Of a stretch of DNA of 64,000 nt, positions 54,851 to 64,000 are shown one piece after another. The notes beneath the pieces are model-generated. The model searched no databases, was not told the origin of the DNA, and worked only from the letters and a program-made list of their open reading frames with translations. The DNA comes from Haloplasma contractile SSD-17B (GTDB taxonomy: Bacteria; Bacillota_I; Bacilli_A; Haloplasmatales; Haloplasmataceae): positions 496,001-560,000 of the forward strand of contig NZ_AFNU02000001.1 in the NCBI RefSeq assembly GCF_000215935.2. The letters run 5' to 3'. The position numbers were made by a program, and so were the translations under genes. Position 1 is the stretch's first letter. Every line of letters begins with the position of its first letter.

Positions 54851-55462
54851 CTATTCAGTAGCTTTTTTAGCTTTTTTATTTTTAATTGCATTGATGATCC
54901 CTAATAATAAACCTAGAGTTAAGAATGCACCTGGGGGAGATGCAAAGATACCAGCGGGTTCAATTAAATTAAACGGCTGCATATCAAAACCTAACCATGT
55001 ACCGTTTCCTAATAACTCTCTAAATGTTGCTATTAACATAAGTCCTAAAGTAAATCCAGCTCCCATACCTAATGCATCAATCGCAGAGTTAAGTGGGTTG
55101 TTTTTACTTGCATAAGACTCAGCACGCCCCAATATAATACAGTTAACAATTATTAGAGGGATAAATAATCCTAAACTATCATACAAATCAACCGCAAATG
55201 CGTGCATCGCAAACTCTACCATTGTGACTAACGATGCAATAACTACAATATATGAAGGAATTCGAACCTCATCCGGAACAAAATTTCGAATTAATGAGAT
55301 AATGATATTTGACAAAAGTAATACAACCGTGAATGCGATCCCCATACCAATCGCATTTTCTACTGTGTTTGAAATTGCTAAGGTAGGACACATCCCTAGT
55401 AGTAAAACAAATATAGGGTTTTCTTTTATTATACCTTTAAGAAAGTTTTGCATTTTCGACAT
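54851..55462 (-). CDS. rnfE: RnfE membrane subunit
   Basis: A 203-residue partner of RnfA, with six membrane helices. The conserved cysteines are in LLLGMCPTLAISN and IIVNCIILGRAE. The ATG at 55462 has AGAGGTG six bases upstream. Membrane part of the ion-translocating ferredoxin:NAD oxidoreductase. Confidence 0.95.
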   Translation of the reverse strand: MSKMQNFLKGIIKENPIFVLLLGMCPTLAISNTVENAIGMGIAFTVVLLLSNIIISLIRNFVPDEVRIPSYIVVIASLVTMVEFAMHAFAVDLYDSLGLFIPLIIVNCIILGRAESYASKNNPLNSAIDALGMGAGFTLGLMLIATFRELLGNGTWLGFDMQPFNLIEPAGIFASPPGAFLTLGLLLGIINAIKNKKAKKATE

Positions 55463-55485
55463 ACCGTTCACCTCTCTCCTTTACG

Positions 55486-56097
55486 TTATTCTGCTAACTG
55501 TTCTTTATAGTAATCGAGTGCAACGTCTACACCATTAACGACTGCTTTTGAACTATACGTTGCTCCTGATATTGTATCTAATCCTTTTTCTCCACTGTAA
55601 CCAGCAAATTGTTCATTAAACCATGCGTCAGTTTTACCGCCACCTTCATTAGTCACTTCAAGACCAAATAAAGTAAACAGTGGGTTTGCTTTAGGACCTG
55701 TATTTTCACCTTTAACACGTGTACCGATCCCAGACGTTTCTTGCATATTCAGATACGCAACATCTTTAACCGTACCGTCATTTAATACACCAACTAAAAT
55801 AAATAACGTACCACTATAACTTCCAGGTGCATTCAATTTAATTACGTATCCCTCTTGTTCATCTTGTTGATTAAGTACAGGGAATACAGAATCTATATTT
55901 TCATTATTTATTTCTTCTTCTGTTAAACCAGTTCCAGCTTTATAACCTGTTCCAAATATAGATACAGTTGCTTCATTAACACGGTTTTGTTCAACTTCTG
56001 CAATCGTAGGCTTTAGCGTAAAATACACACCACCAACGATTAATCCACTAAGTAATGAGATGATAAATAAAACAAGCGTTAAGCGAGCGTACTTCAT
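55486..56097 (-). CDS. rnfG: RnfG FMN-binding subunit
   Basis: A 203-residue extracytoplasmic protein with one N-terminal membrane helix and an FMN-binding domain. The FMN is expected to be bonded covalently to the threonine in TISGATYSS. ATG at 56097 overlaps the rnfD stop (TAATG), so it is translationally coupled. An ApbE-type flavin transferase would be needed; none is in the window. Confidence 0.94.
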   Translation of the reverse strand: MKYARLTLVLFIISLLSGLIVGGVYFTLKPTIAEVEQNRVNEATVSIFGTGYKAGTGLTEEEINNENIDSVFPVLNQQDEQEGYVIKLNAPGSYSGTLFILVGVLNDGTVKDVAYLNMQETSGIGTRVKGENTGPKANPLFTLFGLEVTNEGGGKTDAWFNEQFAGYSGEKGLDTISGATYSSKAVVNGVDVALDYYKEQLAE

Positions 56098-57290
56098 TAT
56101 GCTACACCTCCTACAGTAGTTGTAACATAGAATACTAATCCAATAATTAATGCTATTGTGAATCCGTAGAAGATCCATTCTTTCACTCTAATACCACGGT
56201 TTTGAGATGCAAATGCTCCATCGATTAATGGTACAAACATATTCATAATTAAGATTGAGAATAGAACACCTTCAGGATACCCTCCTAGCATACGAATAGC
56301 AAATGTGATAATTGCTAGGTAAGTAGCAAAGATAATTTTACCACGTCTTGTCATAGGGGATGTTACTGGTTCTGTTGCCATAAATACAGCACCGAATAAT
56401 AAACCACCTGTTAATACTTGGAATAATGGATAATAAATTGCTAAGAATTCTAAACCATTAGAGTCAAATCCACCTAATCCACTGATTAAGGCAACAGCCC
56501 ATGACATTAAGAATACAAGTCCTACATAAATAGTAGGAACATACCAGTTAATTGTTTTGCGAAATGCTAAATAAATAGCTGCTAGAATAATCCACCAAGA
56601 TAATCCTTCACCAAGCGCACTTGGATAGAAACCAAGTAAAATATTCCAAAACGATCCAAATTGGTCTATGATTTGACTTAGTGTTGGTAAATAACCAGCA
56701 GTCTCAGATGCTAAGTGTGCAAGCGGTGATGCACTACTGTAACCGTCAGCAATTTGATGATCAGGAATAAAACTTACATAATCAGTTGCTTTTTGAGATA
56801 ATAAGTCAGCCCATGCAATTGTTACGAAAGCTCGTCCTACTAGAGCTGGATTAAATATATTTTGTCCTACTCCACCGAATATCGTTTTCCCTAGAATAAT
56901 CGCAACGAATCCACCAATAAAGACAACATATAACGGTGTATTAATCGGTAATGCTAATGCATAAAGCATCCCTGTTATTGAAGGATAGGTTGTAGCCATT
57001 ATCCTAAACCAACCAGCAAATCCTTCATACTTTTTATCAACAAATCTCCACCATAGTGATTCGGCTAGCAAACAAGATCCTACTGCCACAAAGATCACCA
57101 GTGCAGCTCTGATTGCTACCTCAATACCACTAGAGAATGATAAATTTAGTACAATAGTTGAATATAAAAATTGAAATATAATGGCTACTACAGCCATTGG
57201 ATAGGTCGTAATCGGTAAATCAAACATATAGCTATGCGTAGAACTTCCGCTATGAATATGCGGGTACGCACCACGTTGTATCTTCGCCAT
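56097..57290 (-). CDS. rnfD: RnfD membrane flavin subunit
   Basis: A 397-residue protein with about ten membrane helices, homologous to NqrB. The segment FMATEPVTSPMTRRG holds the threonine used for covalent FMN attachment. FNPALVGRAF is the usual earlier motif. AGAGGAG precedes the ATG. Moves Na+ or H+ with RnfG and RnfA/E; the ion is not readable here. Confidence 0.95.
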   Translation of the reverse strand: MAKIQRGAYPHIHSGSSTHSYMFDLPITTYPMAVVAIIFQFLYSTIVLNLSFSSGIEVAIRAALVIFVAVGSCLLAESLWWRFVDKKYEGFAGWFRIMATTYPSITGMLYALALPINTPLYVVFIGGFVAIILGKTIFGGVGQNIFNPALVGRAFVTIAWADLLSQKATDYVSFIPDHQIADGYSSASPLAHLASETAGYLPTLSQIIDQFGSFWNILLGFYPSALGEGLSWWIILAAIYLAFRKTINWYVPTIYVGLVFLMSWAVALISGLGGFDSNGLEFLAIYYPLFQVLTGGLLFGAVFMATEPVTSPMTRRGKIIFATYLAIITFAIRMLGGYPEGVLFSILIMNMFVPLIDGAFASQNRGIRVKEWIFYGFTIALIIGLVFYVTTTVGGVA

Positions 57291-57362
57291 ATTAATTCTC
57301 CTCTCTGTTAAAAAAATGATTGCCTTTTATGATTAATTAGTTCTAATTCTTCTATCATTTTA

Positions 57363-58751
57363 TTACTTCTTGTTTTTATTCTTTACATTATAGAACATCT
57401 GACCTTTTTTAATTAATTCCGAAACTTGAATATGAGATGGACATACATAGGTACAAGTACCACAATTAATACACGCGTTTATATCATATTTGTCCATTAA
57501 ATCGATATCTTTTGCTTTAGCGGCTTCCTTCAAGGTTGAAGGAACTATGCCTGCAGGACAATGATCAACACAGCTACCACACTTAACACACGGTTGTTCA
57601 TCACGTTCAAAGTGATATGGGTCATGTTCTGTAAAGTGTAATAATCCTAATATTACATCCATAGGCGCTTGGTTTTCATCTAATTCAAAATCATGTATAT
57701 TTGGCAACACTGTAACGCCTGTAACAGTACGTGTGATGACAAAGTCATCTTTACGTAGTGCAACACCTGTCATAGGCCCCCCTGCTATAAAGCGAAGATC
57801 TCCTAAGTCAGTGGCTACTCCACCTGATAATTTAATTACATCAGATGCTTTTGTTCCGATACGAACTAAATAGTTATTCGGACGTACAATCCCTTCACCA
57901 GAAACGGTGATGATCCGCTCAAGAACAGGTTGTCCCTTTCTTACAGCGTTCGAAACATTTACAGCTGTTGTTACATTCTTAACAATCACTCCACACTCTA
58001 CAGGTGAGTCTTCATAAGTACGGTTTAGTGTACGGTATACAACTTGTTTTTCCCACCCTGCTGGATACTGATCTGGTAATAGTTTAATTGTAATATTGCT
58101 GTATGATTTGGAAGCTTGTTTTAAGGCTTTATAAATATCTTTTTTACCTTTTTTGATTGCAATGATTCCGTTGTTTGCTTCTGCTGCCTTCATCATAATA
58201 GTTAAACCATCGATAACGCTTTCAGTCATTTCTAGCATTGTACGATAATCAGCGGTAATATAAGGTTCACATTCAGATCCATTTAAGATTACTGTATCAA
58301 TTGTCTTACTTTGTTCATTGTTTACGAATGTTAGACGTTCAGATACAATACCAGCCTCTGCCATGACTTCTGATAACTGATCCGCATCCATTTGGTCAAT
58401 ATTCTTAATTGGACTAAAGTCATCACTTGGTGTGTCTAAGAAATCATTTTTGATTTTCAAACATTGATAAGGTAATCCTGAATAATGAAATTCCTTTGCA
58501 AAACCAACTACTTCTCCACTTACTGTAGCATGTTTCACAACCGGTAATGTTTTTCCTTTTGTTTTACGAGCAATTTTTTGTCCTAGTTTTACTTTGTCTC
58601 CCTCTTCTACTAAAAGTTCATAGTCGTTACCTTTTATAGAAAGAGGAATATATACGTATTCGGGATTAACAAATTTCTCTGATTCTAACGCAATTGTAGC
58701 GCTTTTATGGCCAGATATTTTTAATCCTTTGGTAGGTTTAAAATGTCTCAT
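57363..58751 (-). CDS. rnfC: RnfC NADH-binding subunit
   Basis: Peripheral subunit where NAD is reduced, 462 residues. It starts with the RnfC barrel-sandwich domain, has the NADH/FMN-binding region (NGSECEPYITADYR, PDQYPAGWEKQ) and two 4Fe-4S motifs near the end, CVKCGSCVDHCP and CINCGTCTYVCP. ATG at 58751 lies nine bases after AAAGGAG. First gene of the rnfCDGEAB operon, the same order as in Clostridium. Confidence 0.96.
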   Translation of the reverse strand: MRHFKPTKGLKISGHKSATIALESEKFVNPEYVYIPLSIKGNDYELLVEEGDKVKLGQKIARKTKGKTLPVVKHATVSGEVVGFAKEFHYSGLPYQCLKIKNDFLDTPSDDFSPIKNIDQMDADQLSEVMAEAGIVSERLTFVNNEQSKTIDTVILNGSECEPYITADYRTMLEMTESVIDGLTIMMKAAEANNGIIAIKKGKKDIYKALKQASKSYSNITIKLLPDQYPAGWEKQVVYRTLNRTYEDSPVECGVIVKNVTTAVNVSNAVRKGQPVLERIITVSGEGIVRPNNYLVRIGTKASDVIKLSGGVATDLGDLRFIAGGPMTGVALRKDDFVITRTVTGVTVLPNIHDFELDENQAPMDVILGLLHFTEHDPYHFERDEQPCVKCGSCVDHCPAGIVPSTLKEAAKAKDIDLMDKYDINACINCGTCTYVCPSHIQVSELIKKGQMFYNVKNKNKK

Positions 58752-58835
58752 CCTATACACTCCTTTTTATTAAATCAATAAAAATGCTTTGTTAAAAAAA
58801 TCAATCATAATGCTTACTCTAAACTATACCTTACA

Positions 58836-58864
58836 ATTATAACTTTATTTCACAAGTTTGTAAA
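58836..58864 (-). promoter_or_regulatory. Probable promoter of the rnf operon
   Basis: TTTACA (58859-58864), a 17-base spacer and TATAAT (58836-58841). Transcription would start near 58829, about 78 bases before the rnfC start. Confidence 0.62.
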
Positions 58865-58959
58865 TAAATGTGGATTTATTCACAATATTAATTATAAAGC
58901 GTTTACAACCTTAATTATACCATATAATAATAAGTTATAATATATGATATATATATATA

Positions 58960-58993
58960 AAGAAAAGAGTAAAACAGATTACTTGTTTTACTC
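58960..58993 (-). terminator. Terminator of the SleL-like gene
   Basis: GAGTAAAACA (58968-58977) and TGTTTTACTC (58984-58993) form a perfect ten-base stem; on the minus strand TTTTCTTT follows. Confidence 0.85.
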
Positions 58994-59029
58994 CTTTTAT
59001 TAGCAAAAGTTGATAAGGTAGTTTGTTTT

Positions 59030-60316
59030 TTATCTCTTTATAACATTGAAATTATCTTCTATTAAAAGCCAGTTTTGTGGGAACGGTAATCCTAATTTCC
59101 AATAACTGACCCCACGTAAGTCTAATTCTTTAACTAAATCAAACTTTGCCTGTATCGAACGTGCATCTTCAAACCAGATGATATGCTCTTTTCCATCATC
59201 GTCAAAATATTCGATAAATGGTGCTTGTGATACGTCATCATATTGAATTGCTGCATTAAACTCATATGCTCTTCTTATTGCTTCTTGTGGACTTATTGCC
59301 TCTGCAAATTCTCCTCCCGGAACAAACGGTAAGGTCCAATCATAACCGTATAAATTCTGTCCTAACATGATTTTATTTGCTGGCATCTCTGATAGTGCAT
59401 ATTTTACAACTTCAGTAACCTCAGGAAGTGGTGATACAGCTCTTGGTGGTCCTCCACTATATCCCCATTCGTAAGTCATTAAAACGACAAAGTCAGCGAT
59501 TTCTCCGTGTGCAGCGTAATCATGAGCTTCATACCAAGCTCCTGCCTGTTCTGCACTAGTTTTAGGTGCTAATGCAGTAGACATTAGAAGTCCCGCATCT
59601 GATATTTGTCGTTTTGCCTTTCTTAAAAATTCATTATAAGCTCCTTTTAACTCTGGTGGCAAAAACTCTAAATCAAAATGTACATCACTAAATCCAACTT
59701 GCTTTGCAGTCTCAACAATGTTGTTAATTAACTTTTCTTGTAGTTCTTCATCCGTTAAAATAATACGTCCCAGTTCTCGACTAAACTGGCCCTCTTCTAA
59801 GTTGGTTATGACCATCATTAATGCGGCATTATTGATTTCTGCTATAAACTTGAAATTATCAAGTGGTGGAGCATTTAATGTTCCATCACGATTGATTTTA
59901 TAACTAAATGGCGCTAAGTAAGTTAAATAGGGAGCCGCTTCTCTTGCAGCCCGTTCAAGTCGTGGACTTACCGTATCACCAAACGGTTCAACATAGGCAT
60001 TAATTTCTGCAGCAGTTCTAGGTCGTGGTGGAATATACAGTTCTAATCCAGGGTAAATTGGTTTATTAAGTGGAATCCGGTACATTTTTGCTAATTCGTT
60101 ACTATTGATTTCCAACTTTTCCGCAATTGTAAATAGTGTATCGCCCGGTTGGACAGTATAAAAGCTTCCTATGATTGGAATAACTAAAGTCTGCCCAACG
60201 ACTAATTGACTAGGGTTTTCTAGTTTATTCGCTCTAATGATATCAGAAACAGTCGTATTATAAAATTGTGCAAGTTCATAGACTGTATCCCCTTTTTCAA
60301 CAATATGTATTTGCAT
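59030..60316 (-). CDS. sleL: LysM-GH18 spore-type peptidoglycan hydrolase (SleL/YaaH-like)
   Basis: A 428-residue protein with two LysM domains (about 3-47 with VEKGDTVYELAQ, and 52-96 with VQPGDTLFTIAEKL) that bind peptidoglycan, then a GH18 domain from about 110 on. The catalytic glutamate is in SDVHFDLEFLPPEL (the DxxDxDxE-type site, here D-x-x-x-D-x-E), with YEWGYSGGPP and YGYDWTLP as further SleL/YdhD-like motifs. Family members are N-acetylglucosaminidases that degrade spore cortex. No signal peptide, as in SleL. ATG at 60316 follows AAAGGAGG. Confidence 0.9.
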   Translation of the reverse strand: MQIHIVEKGDTVYELAQFYNTTVSDIIRANKLENPSQLVVGQTLVIPIIGSFYTVQPGDTLFTIAEKLEINSNELAKMYRIPLNKPIYPGLELYIPPRPRTAAEINAYVEPFGDTVSPRLERAAREAAPYLTYLAPFSYKINRDGTLNAPPLDNFKFIAEINNAALMMVITNLEEGQFSRELGRIILTDEELQEKLINNIVETAKQVGFSDVHFDLEFLPPELKGAYNEFLRKAKRQISDAGLLMSTALAPKTSAEQAGAWYEAHDYAAHGEIADFVVLMTYEWGYSGGPPRAVSPLPEVTEVVKYALSEMPANKIMLGQNLYGYDWTLPFVPGGEFAEAISPQEAIRRAYEFNAAIQYDDVSQAPFIEYFDDDGKEHIIWFEDARSIQAKFDLVKELDLRGVSYWKLGLPFPQNWLLIEDNFNVIKR

Positions 60317-60480
60317 GGTGTCTTCTCCTCCTTTTCGTATAACAGTACATATTATTTTATGAAAAGAGGTAAAGGAACGGTGACAAAAATCGCACAAAAA
60401 ATTAGACTGTGGTACTTTAAACCCTACTAAGGTTTAAAACAACTAACTTTAATAAAGGTGAATCATTTTCCTAAAGGCAG

Positions 60481-60510
60481 TTGCATAGTGATTACTAAAG
60501 ATCATATAAT
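60481..60510 (+). promoter_or_regulatory. Candidate promoter of the nitroreductase gene
   Basis: TTGCAT (60481-60486), an 18-base spacer and TATAAT (60505-60510), about 45 bases before the start codon. A second TATACT lies at 60515-60520. Confidence 0.45.
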
Positions 60511-60555
60511 TTGGTATACTATGGTTATAAAATTATAAATTAAGGAGTGAGGATG

Positions 60556-61293
60556 ATGAATGGTACATTAAATACTTATTTAAAACACCGTTCGATTCGT
60601 AGTTACAAAGATAAAATGATTAAAAAGAACGATTTAGAGTTAGTGATTAAGTCGGCTCAAGCAGCTCCATCTTCAATTAATGGACAACAAGTATCAATTA
60701 TTGCAATAACTGATAAGGAAAAGAAAGCAACAATTACTGAATTATGTGGAAATCAATTGTGGATTGATGAAGCACCTGTATTTCTATTGTTTGTAGCAGA
60801 TTTTTATCGTGCGAAGCTTGCTGCAGATAAAAATAATGTCCCATTTGGAATAACCGATGGACTAGAGGCATCGCTAGTTGCGTCAGTTGATGTTGGACTT
60901 TCAATGGGAAATGCAATAGGCACGGCTGAATCACTAGGTTATGGTACGGTATGTATTGGTGGTGCTAGATCAAATCCAACTAAAATGGTAGAATTATTAA
61001 ATTTACCAGAGTACGTTTACCCAATCTGTGGACTTTGTATTGGTTATCCTAAAGATGAATCCACACTGAAACCTCGTCTTCCTAAGGAAGCAGTGTATCA
61101 TGAGGAAACCTATAATAAGGAACTTAGACCGCTAATTGATCAGTATGACAAAACCATGTCAGCATATATGAAAGAACGTACAAATGGTGAAAATGATCGA
61201 AACTGGTCAGAAGGAATTTCAAACTTTTATAAAACAAACTATTCTCCACACACACGAAATGAAATGAAAAAGCAAGGGTTTAAAAATGAATAG
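60556..61293 (+). CDS. NfrA/NfsA-family flavin nitroreductase
   Basis: FMN-dependent NAD(P)H oxidoreductase of the nitroreductase fold, about 245 residues. The FMN-binding motif HRSIRSYKD is at the start, followed by AAQAAPSSINGQQ and GYGTVCIGGAR, and the GLCIGYP segment. The size and C-terminal extension (KTNYSPHTRNEMKKQGF) fit the NfsA/NfrA group. AAGGAG lies eight bases before the ATG at 60556 and five before one at 60553. Single gene with its own terminator. The natural substrate, flavin or quinone-like, is not readable. Confidence 0.9.
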   Translation: MNGTLNTYLKHRSIRSYKDKMIKKNDLELVIKSAQAAPSSINGQQVSIIAITDKEKKATITELCGNQLWIDEAPVFLLFVADFYRAKLAADKNNVPFGITDGLEASLVASVDVGLSMGNAIGTAESLGYGTVCIGGARSNPTKMVELLNLPEYVYPICGLCIGYPKDESTLKPRLPKEAVYHEETYNKELRPLIDQYDKTMSAYMKERTNGENDRNWSEGISNFYKTNYSPHTRNEMKKQGFKNE

Positions 61294-61308
61294 CTTTAAA
61301 CTAAATAT

Positions 61309-61347
61309 AATCAAAAAAGGACTTGAATTCCAAGTCCTTTTTTGATT
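61309..61347. terminator. Bidirectional terminator between the nitroreductase gene and ptsI
   Basis: AATCAAAAAAGGACTTG and CAAGTCCTTTTTTGATT form a perfect 17-base stem with a five-base loop; A- and T-runs are in the arms, so it can work for both converging genes. Confidence 0.88.
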
Positions 61348-61397
61348 TACATATCTACAACAGTTTGTGTTTAAACGATTTATGAACGAATAATATA

Positions 61398-63110
61398 TTA
61401 TTTAAATTTAACAGTTGCTTTCACTAGTTGTTCTACTTCATTTGCAGAACGACACTTTAATGCCTCACTACCTAATTGTTTCATTTCTTCTTTAGATAAT
61501 TTACTTAATAGTGCCCGCGTTGGTAAAATTGAAGTCGAACTCATACTAAACTCATCTAATCCCAAGCCTAATAATATTGGAACAGCAATTTCATCTCCAG
61601 CCATTTCGCCACACATTCCTACCCACTTACCTTTAGCATGTGCAGCTTGTATAACCATATCGATTAATCTTAATAATGATGGATTATAAGGTTGATACAA
61701 ATAGGATACATGTTCATTCATTCGGTCAGCAGCGAATGTATATTGAATTAAATCATTTGTCCCAATACTAAAGAAGTCAACGACATCTGCAAACTTGTCT
61801 GCTAGGAGGGCTGCTGAGGGAATTTCTACCATCATTCCAATTTCTATATCTTCGCTTACAGCATATCCCTCTTCAAACAACTTATCTTTTACAGAAAGCA
61901 AATAGTCCCTAGCCTCTATAAATTCATCAATTGTTGCAATCATCGGAAACATAATTTTAAGATTTCCTTCAGTACTAGCCCGAAGTAATGCTCTTAACTG
62001 TGTTTCAAAGATTGATTTCTCCTTTAGGCATAGTCTAATCGCGCGATAACCTAAAAACGGATTCATTTCTTTTGGGAAATCTAAATATGGTAATTCTTTA
62101 TCGCCGCCAATATCTAAAGTTCTTACAACTACTGGTTTATTCCCCATTGAAGCCAACACTTTTTTATACGCATCATATTGTTGTTCTTCAGTAGGAAGTT
62201 CAGTTCTGTCCATATATAGGAATTCTGTACGATATAAACCGATTCCTTCAGCTCCGTTTTCTAATACACCCTTTAAATCATTTGGAGTACCTATATTTGC
62301 AGCTAATTCAACATGGACATTATCCCTAGTTTTAGTTGTTGTATCTTTTAATTGAGCCCATTCCTGTTTTTGATGTTCATATTCCTTGATTTTATTTTTA
62401 TAATCCATTATTTCATTTTCATTTGGGTTTACAATGACGAACCCATCAATTGCATTAATAATTACAAAATCACCATGTTTTACATGAGATGTAATTGACT
62501 TTGTTCCTACAATTGCTGGTATCTCCAAACTTCTTGCCATTATTGCAGAATGTGAGGTTCTACCTCCTACATTTGTAATAAATCCTTTTACTAGCTCTTT
62601 ATTTAATTGTGATGTCTCTGATGGAGTTAGGTCATCACTTACAATAATAACTTCACTTGTTATAGATGAAGGATCATGAACGTTAATCTTTAAGAGTTTA
62701 GCAAGAATCCGGTTTGTCACATCTTTAATATCCGAAGCGCGCTCTTTCATATACTCATTATCCATCGCTTCGAAGATAGCAACAAAATGTTCACGAGTCT
62801 GTTTTACTGCATACTCTACACATACATTATCTTTCTTAATAATGTCAATTACTTGAGTAACAAAGTCTGGATCATTGACTAGTAACAGATGTGCATCAAA
62901 TATTTGAGCATGATCTTCTCCAACATTATTTGCAGCTTTTTCTCTTAATATTTTTAATTCTTTTTTACAAGCTACTATAGCGTCCGTTAATCGCTTCTCT
63001 TCATTCTCTACATCTGTAATTGTTTCTTTAGTTACATTAAGTTTTAGTTCTTCTAATTTATATACTTTACCGATTGCATAACCTTGACTTGCTGTGATTC
63101 CTTTAATCAT
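61398..63110 (-). CDS. ptsI: PTS enzyme I
   Basis: Cytosolic enzyme that passes phosphate from phosphoenolpyruvate to HPr for sugar import. The 570-residue protein has the active-site histidine at 187 in [13 protein letters not shown], the HPr-binding helical domain in the N-terminal half, and the PEP-binding C-terminal barrel with [19 protein letters not shown] and the cysteine in [10 protein letters not shown]. Length is the usual one. No ptsH lies in the visible part; it is preceded by the fructose-type EIIC gene with a terminator between. Confidence 0.97.
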   Translation of the reverse strand: MIKGITASQGYAIGKVYKLEELKLNVTKETITDVENEEKRLTDAIVACKKELKILREKAANNVGEDHAQIFDAHLLLVNDPDFVTQVIDIIKKDNVCVEYAVKQTREHFVAIFEAMDNEYMKERASDIKDVTNRILAKLLKINVHDPSSITSEVIIVSDDLTPSETSQLNKELVKGFITNVGGRTSHSAIMARSLEIPAIVGTKSITSHVKHGDFVIINAIDGFVIVNPNENEIMDYKNKIKEYEHQKQEWAQLKDTTTKTRDNVHVELAANIGTPNDLKGVLENGAEGIGLYRTEFLYMDRTELPTEEQQYDAYKKVLASMGNKPVVVRTLDIGGDKELPYLDFPKEMNPFLGYRAIRLCLKEKSIFETQLRALLRASTEGNLKIMFPMIATIDEFIEARDYLLSVKDKLFEEGYAVSEDIEIGMMVEIPSAALLADKFADVVDFFSIGTNDLIQYTFAADRMNEHVSYLYQPYNPSLLRLIDMVIQAAHAKGKWVGMCGEMAGDEIAVPILLGLGLDEFSMSSTSILPTRALLSKLSKEEMKQLGSEALKCRSANEVEQLVKATVKFK

Positions 63111-63144
63111 AATTCCTCACCCTTAATGTTAAGTTATATTTCAT

Positions 63145-63181
63145 AAGAAAAGTAAAATGCGTTTTGCATTTTACTTTTCTT
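63145..63181. terminator. Terminator between the PTS EIIC gene and ptsI
   Basis: AAGAAAAGTAAAATGC and GCATTTTACTTTTCTT form a perfect 16-base stem with a five-base loop. On the minus strand it ends the EIIC gene, 17 bases after its stop. Confidence 0.88.
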
Positions 63182-63197
63182 AATGTATGTAATGTGA

Positions 63198-64000
63198 TTA
63201 TTTATTAAATATTTTAATAGGTAATATAAGTCTTAATAATGCTGCAGTAACTACTGTACCTATAGCCAGAGCGACAATGTACATGTACCAACCATCCATA
63301 ACAGGAATTACGAACAATCCACCATGAGGTGCAGGCGTAGACACTTTGAACCACATTGATAATGCTCCTGCTACTGCAGATCCAATAATGATTGAGGGTA
63401 ATACTTTTAATGGTCTCGCTGCTGCAAATGGAATTGCTCCTTCAGTAATGAATGAGATTCCCATTACGTAGTTAACTTTACCAGCTTCTCGTTCTTGCTT
63501 AGTAAATAAATTAGGGAATAAAGTAGTTGCTAATGCAATACCTAATGGAGGTACCATTCCACCAGCCATAACAGCAGCCATAATTTGACTTGAAACAGAT
63601 ACTAGTTCACCATCTACAGTCATAGATACGGTTGCAGTACCGAAAAGATAAGCGGTTTTATTGATTGGTCCACCCATATCAACAGCCATCATTCCACCAA
63701 GTAGTAACCCTAATATAATCGCATGCGAGCCATCTATTTCGTTCAACCAATTAGCTAAACCAGAATTGATCGGTTCCATAAAATAATTAACAAGAATCAT
63801 TACACCAGCAATTCCTGCAACACCTATAAGCGGATATAATAAAATAGGTTTAATACCATCTAATGATTTAGGCAATGAACTAAATACGTACTTTAATAAT
63901 ACTATGATATATCCAGCTGCAAAACCAGCAATAATAGCTCCTAGGAATCCACTTCCTCCTTGACCAGCTAAATATCCACCGACAAATCCAACCACTAAAC
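63198..64000 (-). CDS. Fructose-type PTS EIIC permease, C-terminal part
   Basis: The reading frame is open to the window edge, so the start is missing; about 267 residues are visible. It is a polytopic membrane protein with the EIIC-fructose signature GGMMAVDMGGPINKTAY, and FITEGAIPFAAARPL, which carries the conserved glutamate and arginine. The end VTAALLRLILP is a last helix, and no EIIA or EIIB domain follows on the C-terminal side, so any EIIA/EIIB would lie in the unseen N-terminal part or in another gene. It imports and phosphorylates fructose or a related sugar with ptsI. Confidence 0.92.
   Translation of the reverse strand, partial: LVVGFVGGYLAGQGGSGFLGAIIAGFAAGYIIVLLKYVFSSLPKSLDGIKPILLYPLIGVAGIAGVMILVNYFMEPINSGLANWLNEIDGSHAIILGLLLGGMMAVDMGGPINKTAYLFGTATVSMTVDGELVSVSSQIMAAVMAGGMVPPLGIALATTLFPNLFTKQEREAGKVNYVMGISFITEGAIPFAAARPLKVLPSIIIGSAVAGALSMWFKVSTPAPHGGLFVIPVMDGWYMYIVALAIGTVVTAALLRLILPIKIFNK

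Noticed and set aside
54595-55538. Plus-strand frames opposite rnfA and rnfE
   Set aside because: Antisense to conserved membrane subunits; hydrophobic bias is a mirror of the rnf genes.
58940-58960. ATATATATAT run as a possible repeat element or origin piece
   Set aside because: Only a short AT run in an AT-rich spacer; no DnaA-box cluster or tandem unit beside it.
1-64000. Mollicutes code (TGA as tryptophan), suggested by the Haloplasma-like features
   Set aside because: phoH ends naturally at TGA and tryptophan in the conserved proteins is TGG; the standard bacterial code fits.
1-64000. CRISPR array, prophage, transposon or restriction island
   Set aside because: No regularly spaced repeats, transposase, integrase, phage structural gene or methylase pattern was found; the accessory block holds envelope genes only.

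Overview
The window looks like a chromosomal segment of a low-GC Gram-positive bacterium with Bacilli-type gene order. TGA is used as a stop (phoH ends in it), so this is not the Mollicutes code. The backbone follows the Bacillus subtilis yqh-yqg-yqf neighbourhood closely: a YqhL-like rhodanese, comG, yqgX, glcK, rpmG, sodA, ispG, then nfo, cshB, ispH, trmK, sigA, dnaG, glyS, recO, yqzL, era, cdd, dgkA, ybeY, phoH, yqfD, yqfC. The sporulation-type genes yqfC, yqfD and a SleL-like lysin, together with a full Rnf complex and a type IV pilus locus, point to an early-branching member of the Bacilli or a Haloplasma-like lineage. That placement is inference; no marker here proves a genus.

Layout. 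1-4.7 kb: end of a rhodanese gene, aroK, and a seven-gene comG pseudopilus operon (DNA uptake). 4.8-9.1 kb: hydrolase yqgX, glucokinase, rpmG (L33, a short gene), sodA, ispG. 9.2-31.7 kb: an accessory surface island sitting between ispG and nfo, which lie close together in B. subtilis. It holds a complete monoderm type IV pilus assembly locus (pilB, pilC, two major pilins, pilD, pilM, pilN, pilO and a VanW-like exported protein), a divergent set of three minor pilins including a large tip candidate, and two tandem copies of a two-gene cassette. Each cassette has a roughly 1,300-residue secreted multidomain protein followed by a membrane-anchored ankyrin-repeat protein, with a perfect stem-loop between them.

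32-47.7 kb: the conserved housekeeping backbone for DNA repair, RNA helicase, isoprenoid synthesis, tRNA methylation, sigma factor, primase, glycyl-tRNA synthetase under a T-box leader with a GGA specifier, RecO, Era, cytidine deaminase, lipid kinase, YbeY, PhoH and YqfC/D. 47.8-53 kb: a probable inactive rhomboid, rluD, lspA, a small membrane protein, a PDZ-Lon protease and dCMP deaminase.

53.4-58.8 kb: an rnfCDGEAB operon (ferredoxin:NAD oxidoreductase ion pump) with two oddities. RnfB has its N-terminal iron-sulfur domain duplicated and lacks the usual C-terminal ferredoxin domain. A 68-residue membrane protein with a C-x2-C-x4-C motif is inserted between rnfA and rnfB. 59-64 kb: a SleL-like lysin, a nitroreductase, PTS enzyme I and the end of a fructose-type PTS EIIC.

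The most unusual content is the duplicated surface cassette beside the pilus locus and the remodelled Rnf complex. No tRNA, rRNA, CRISPR array, transposase or prophage gene was seen.
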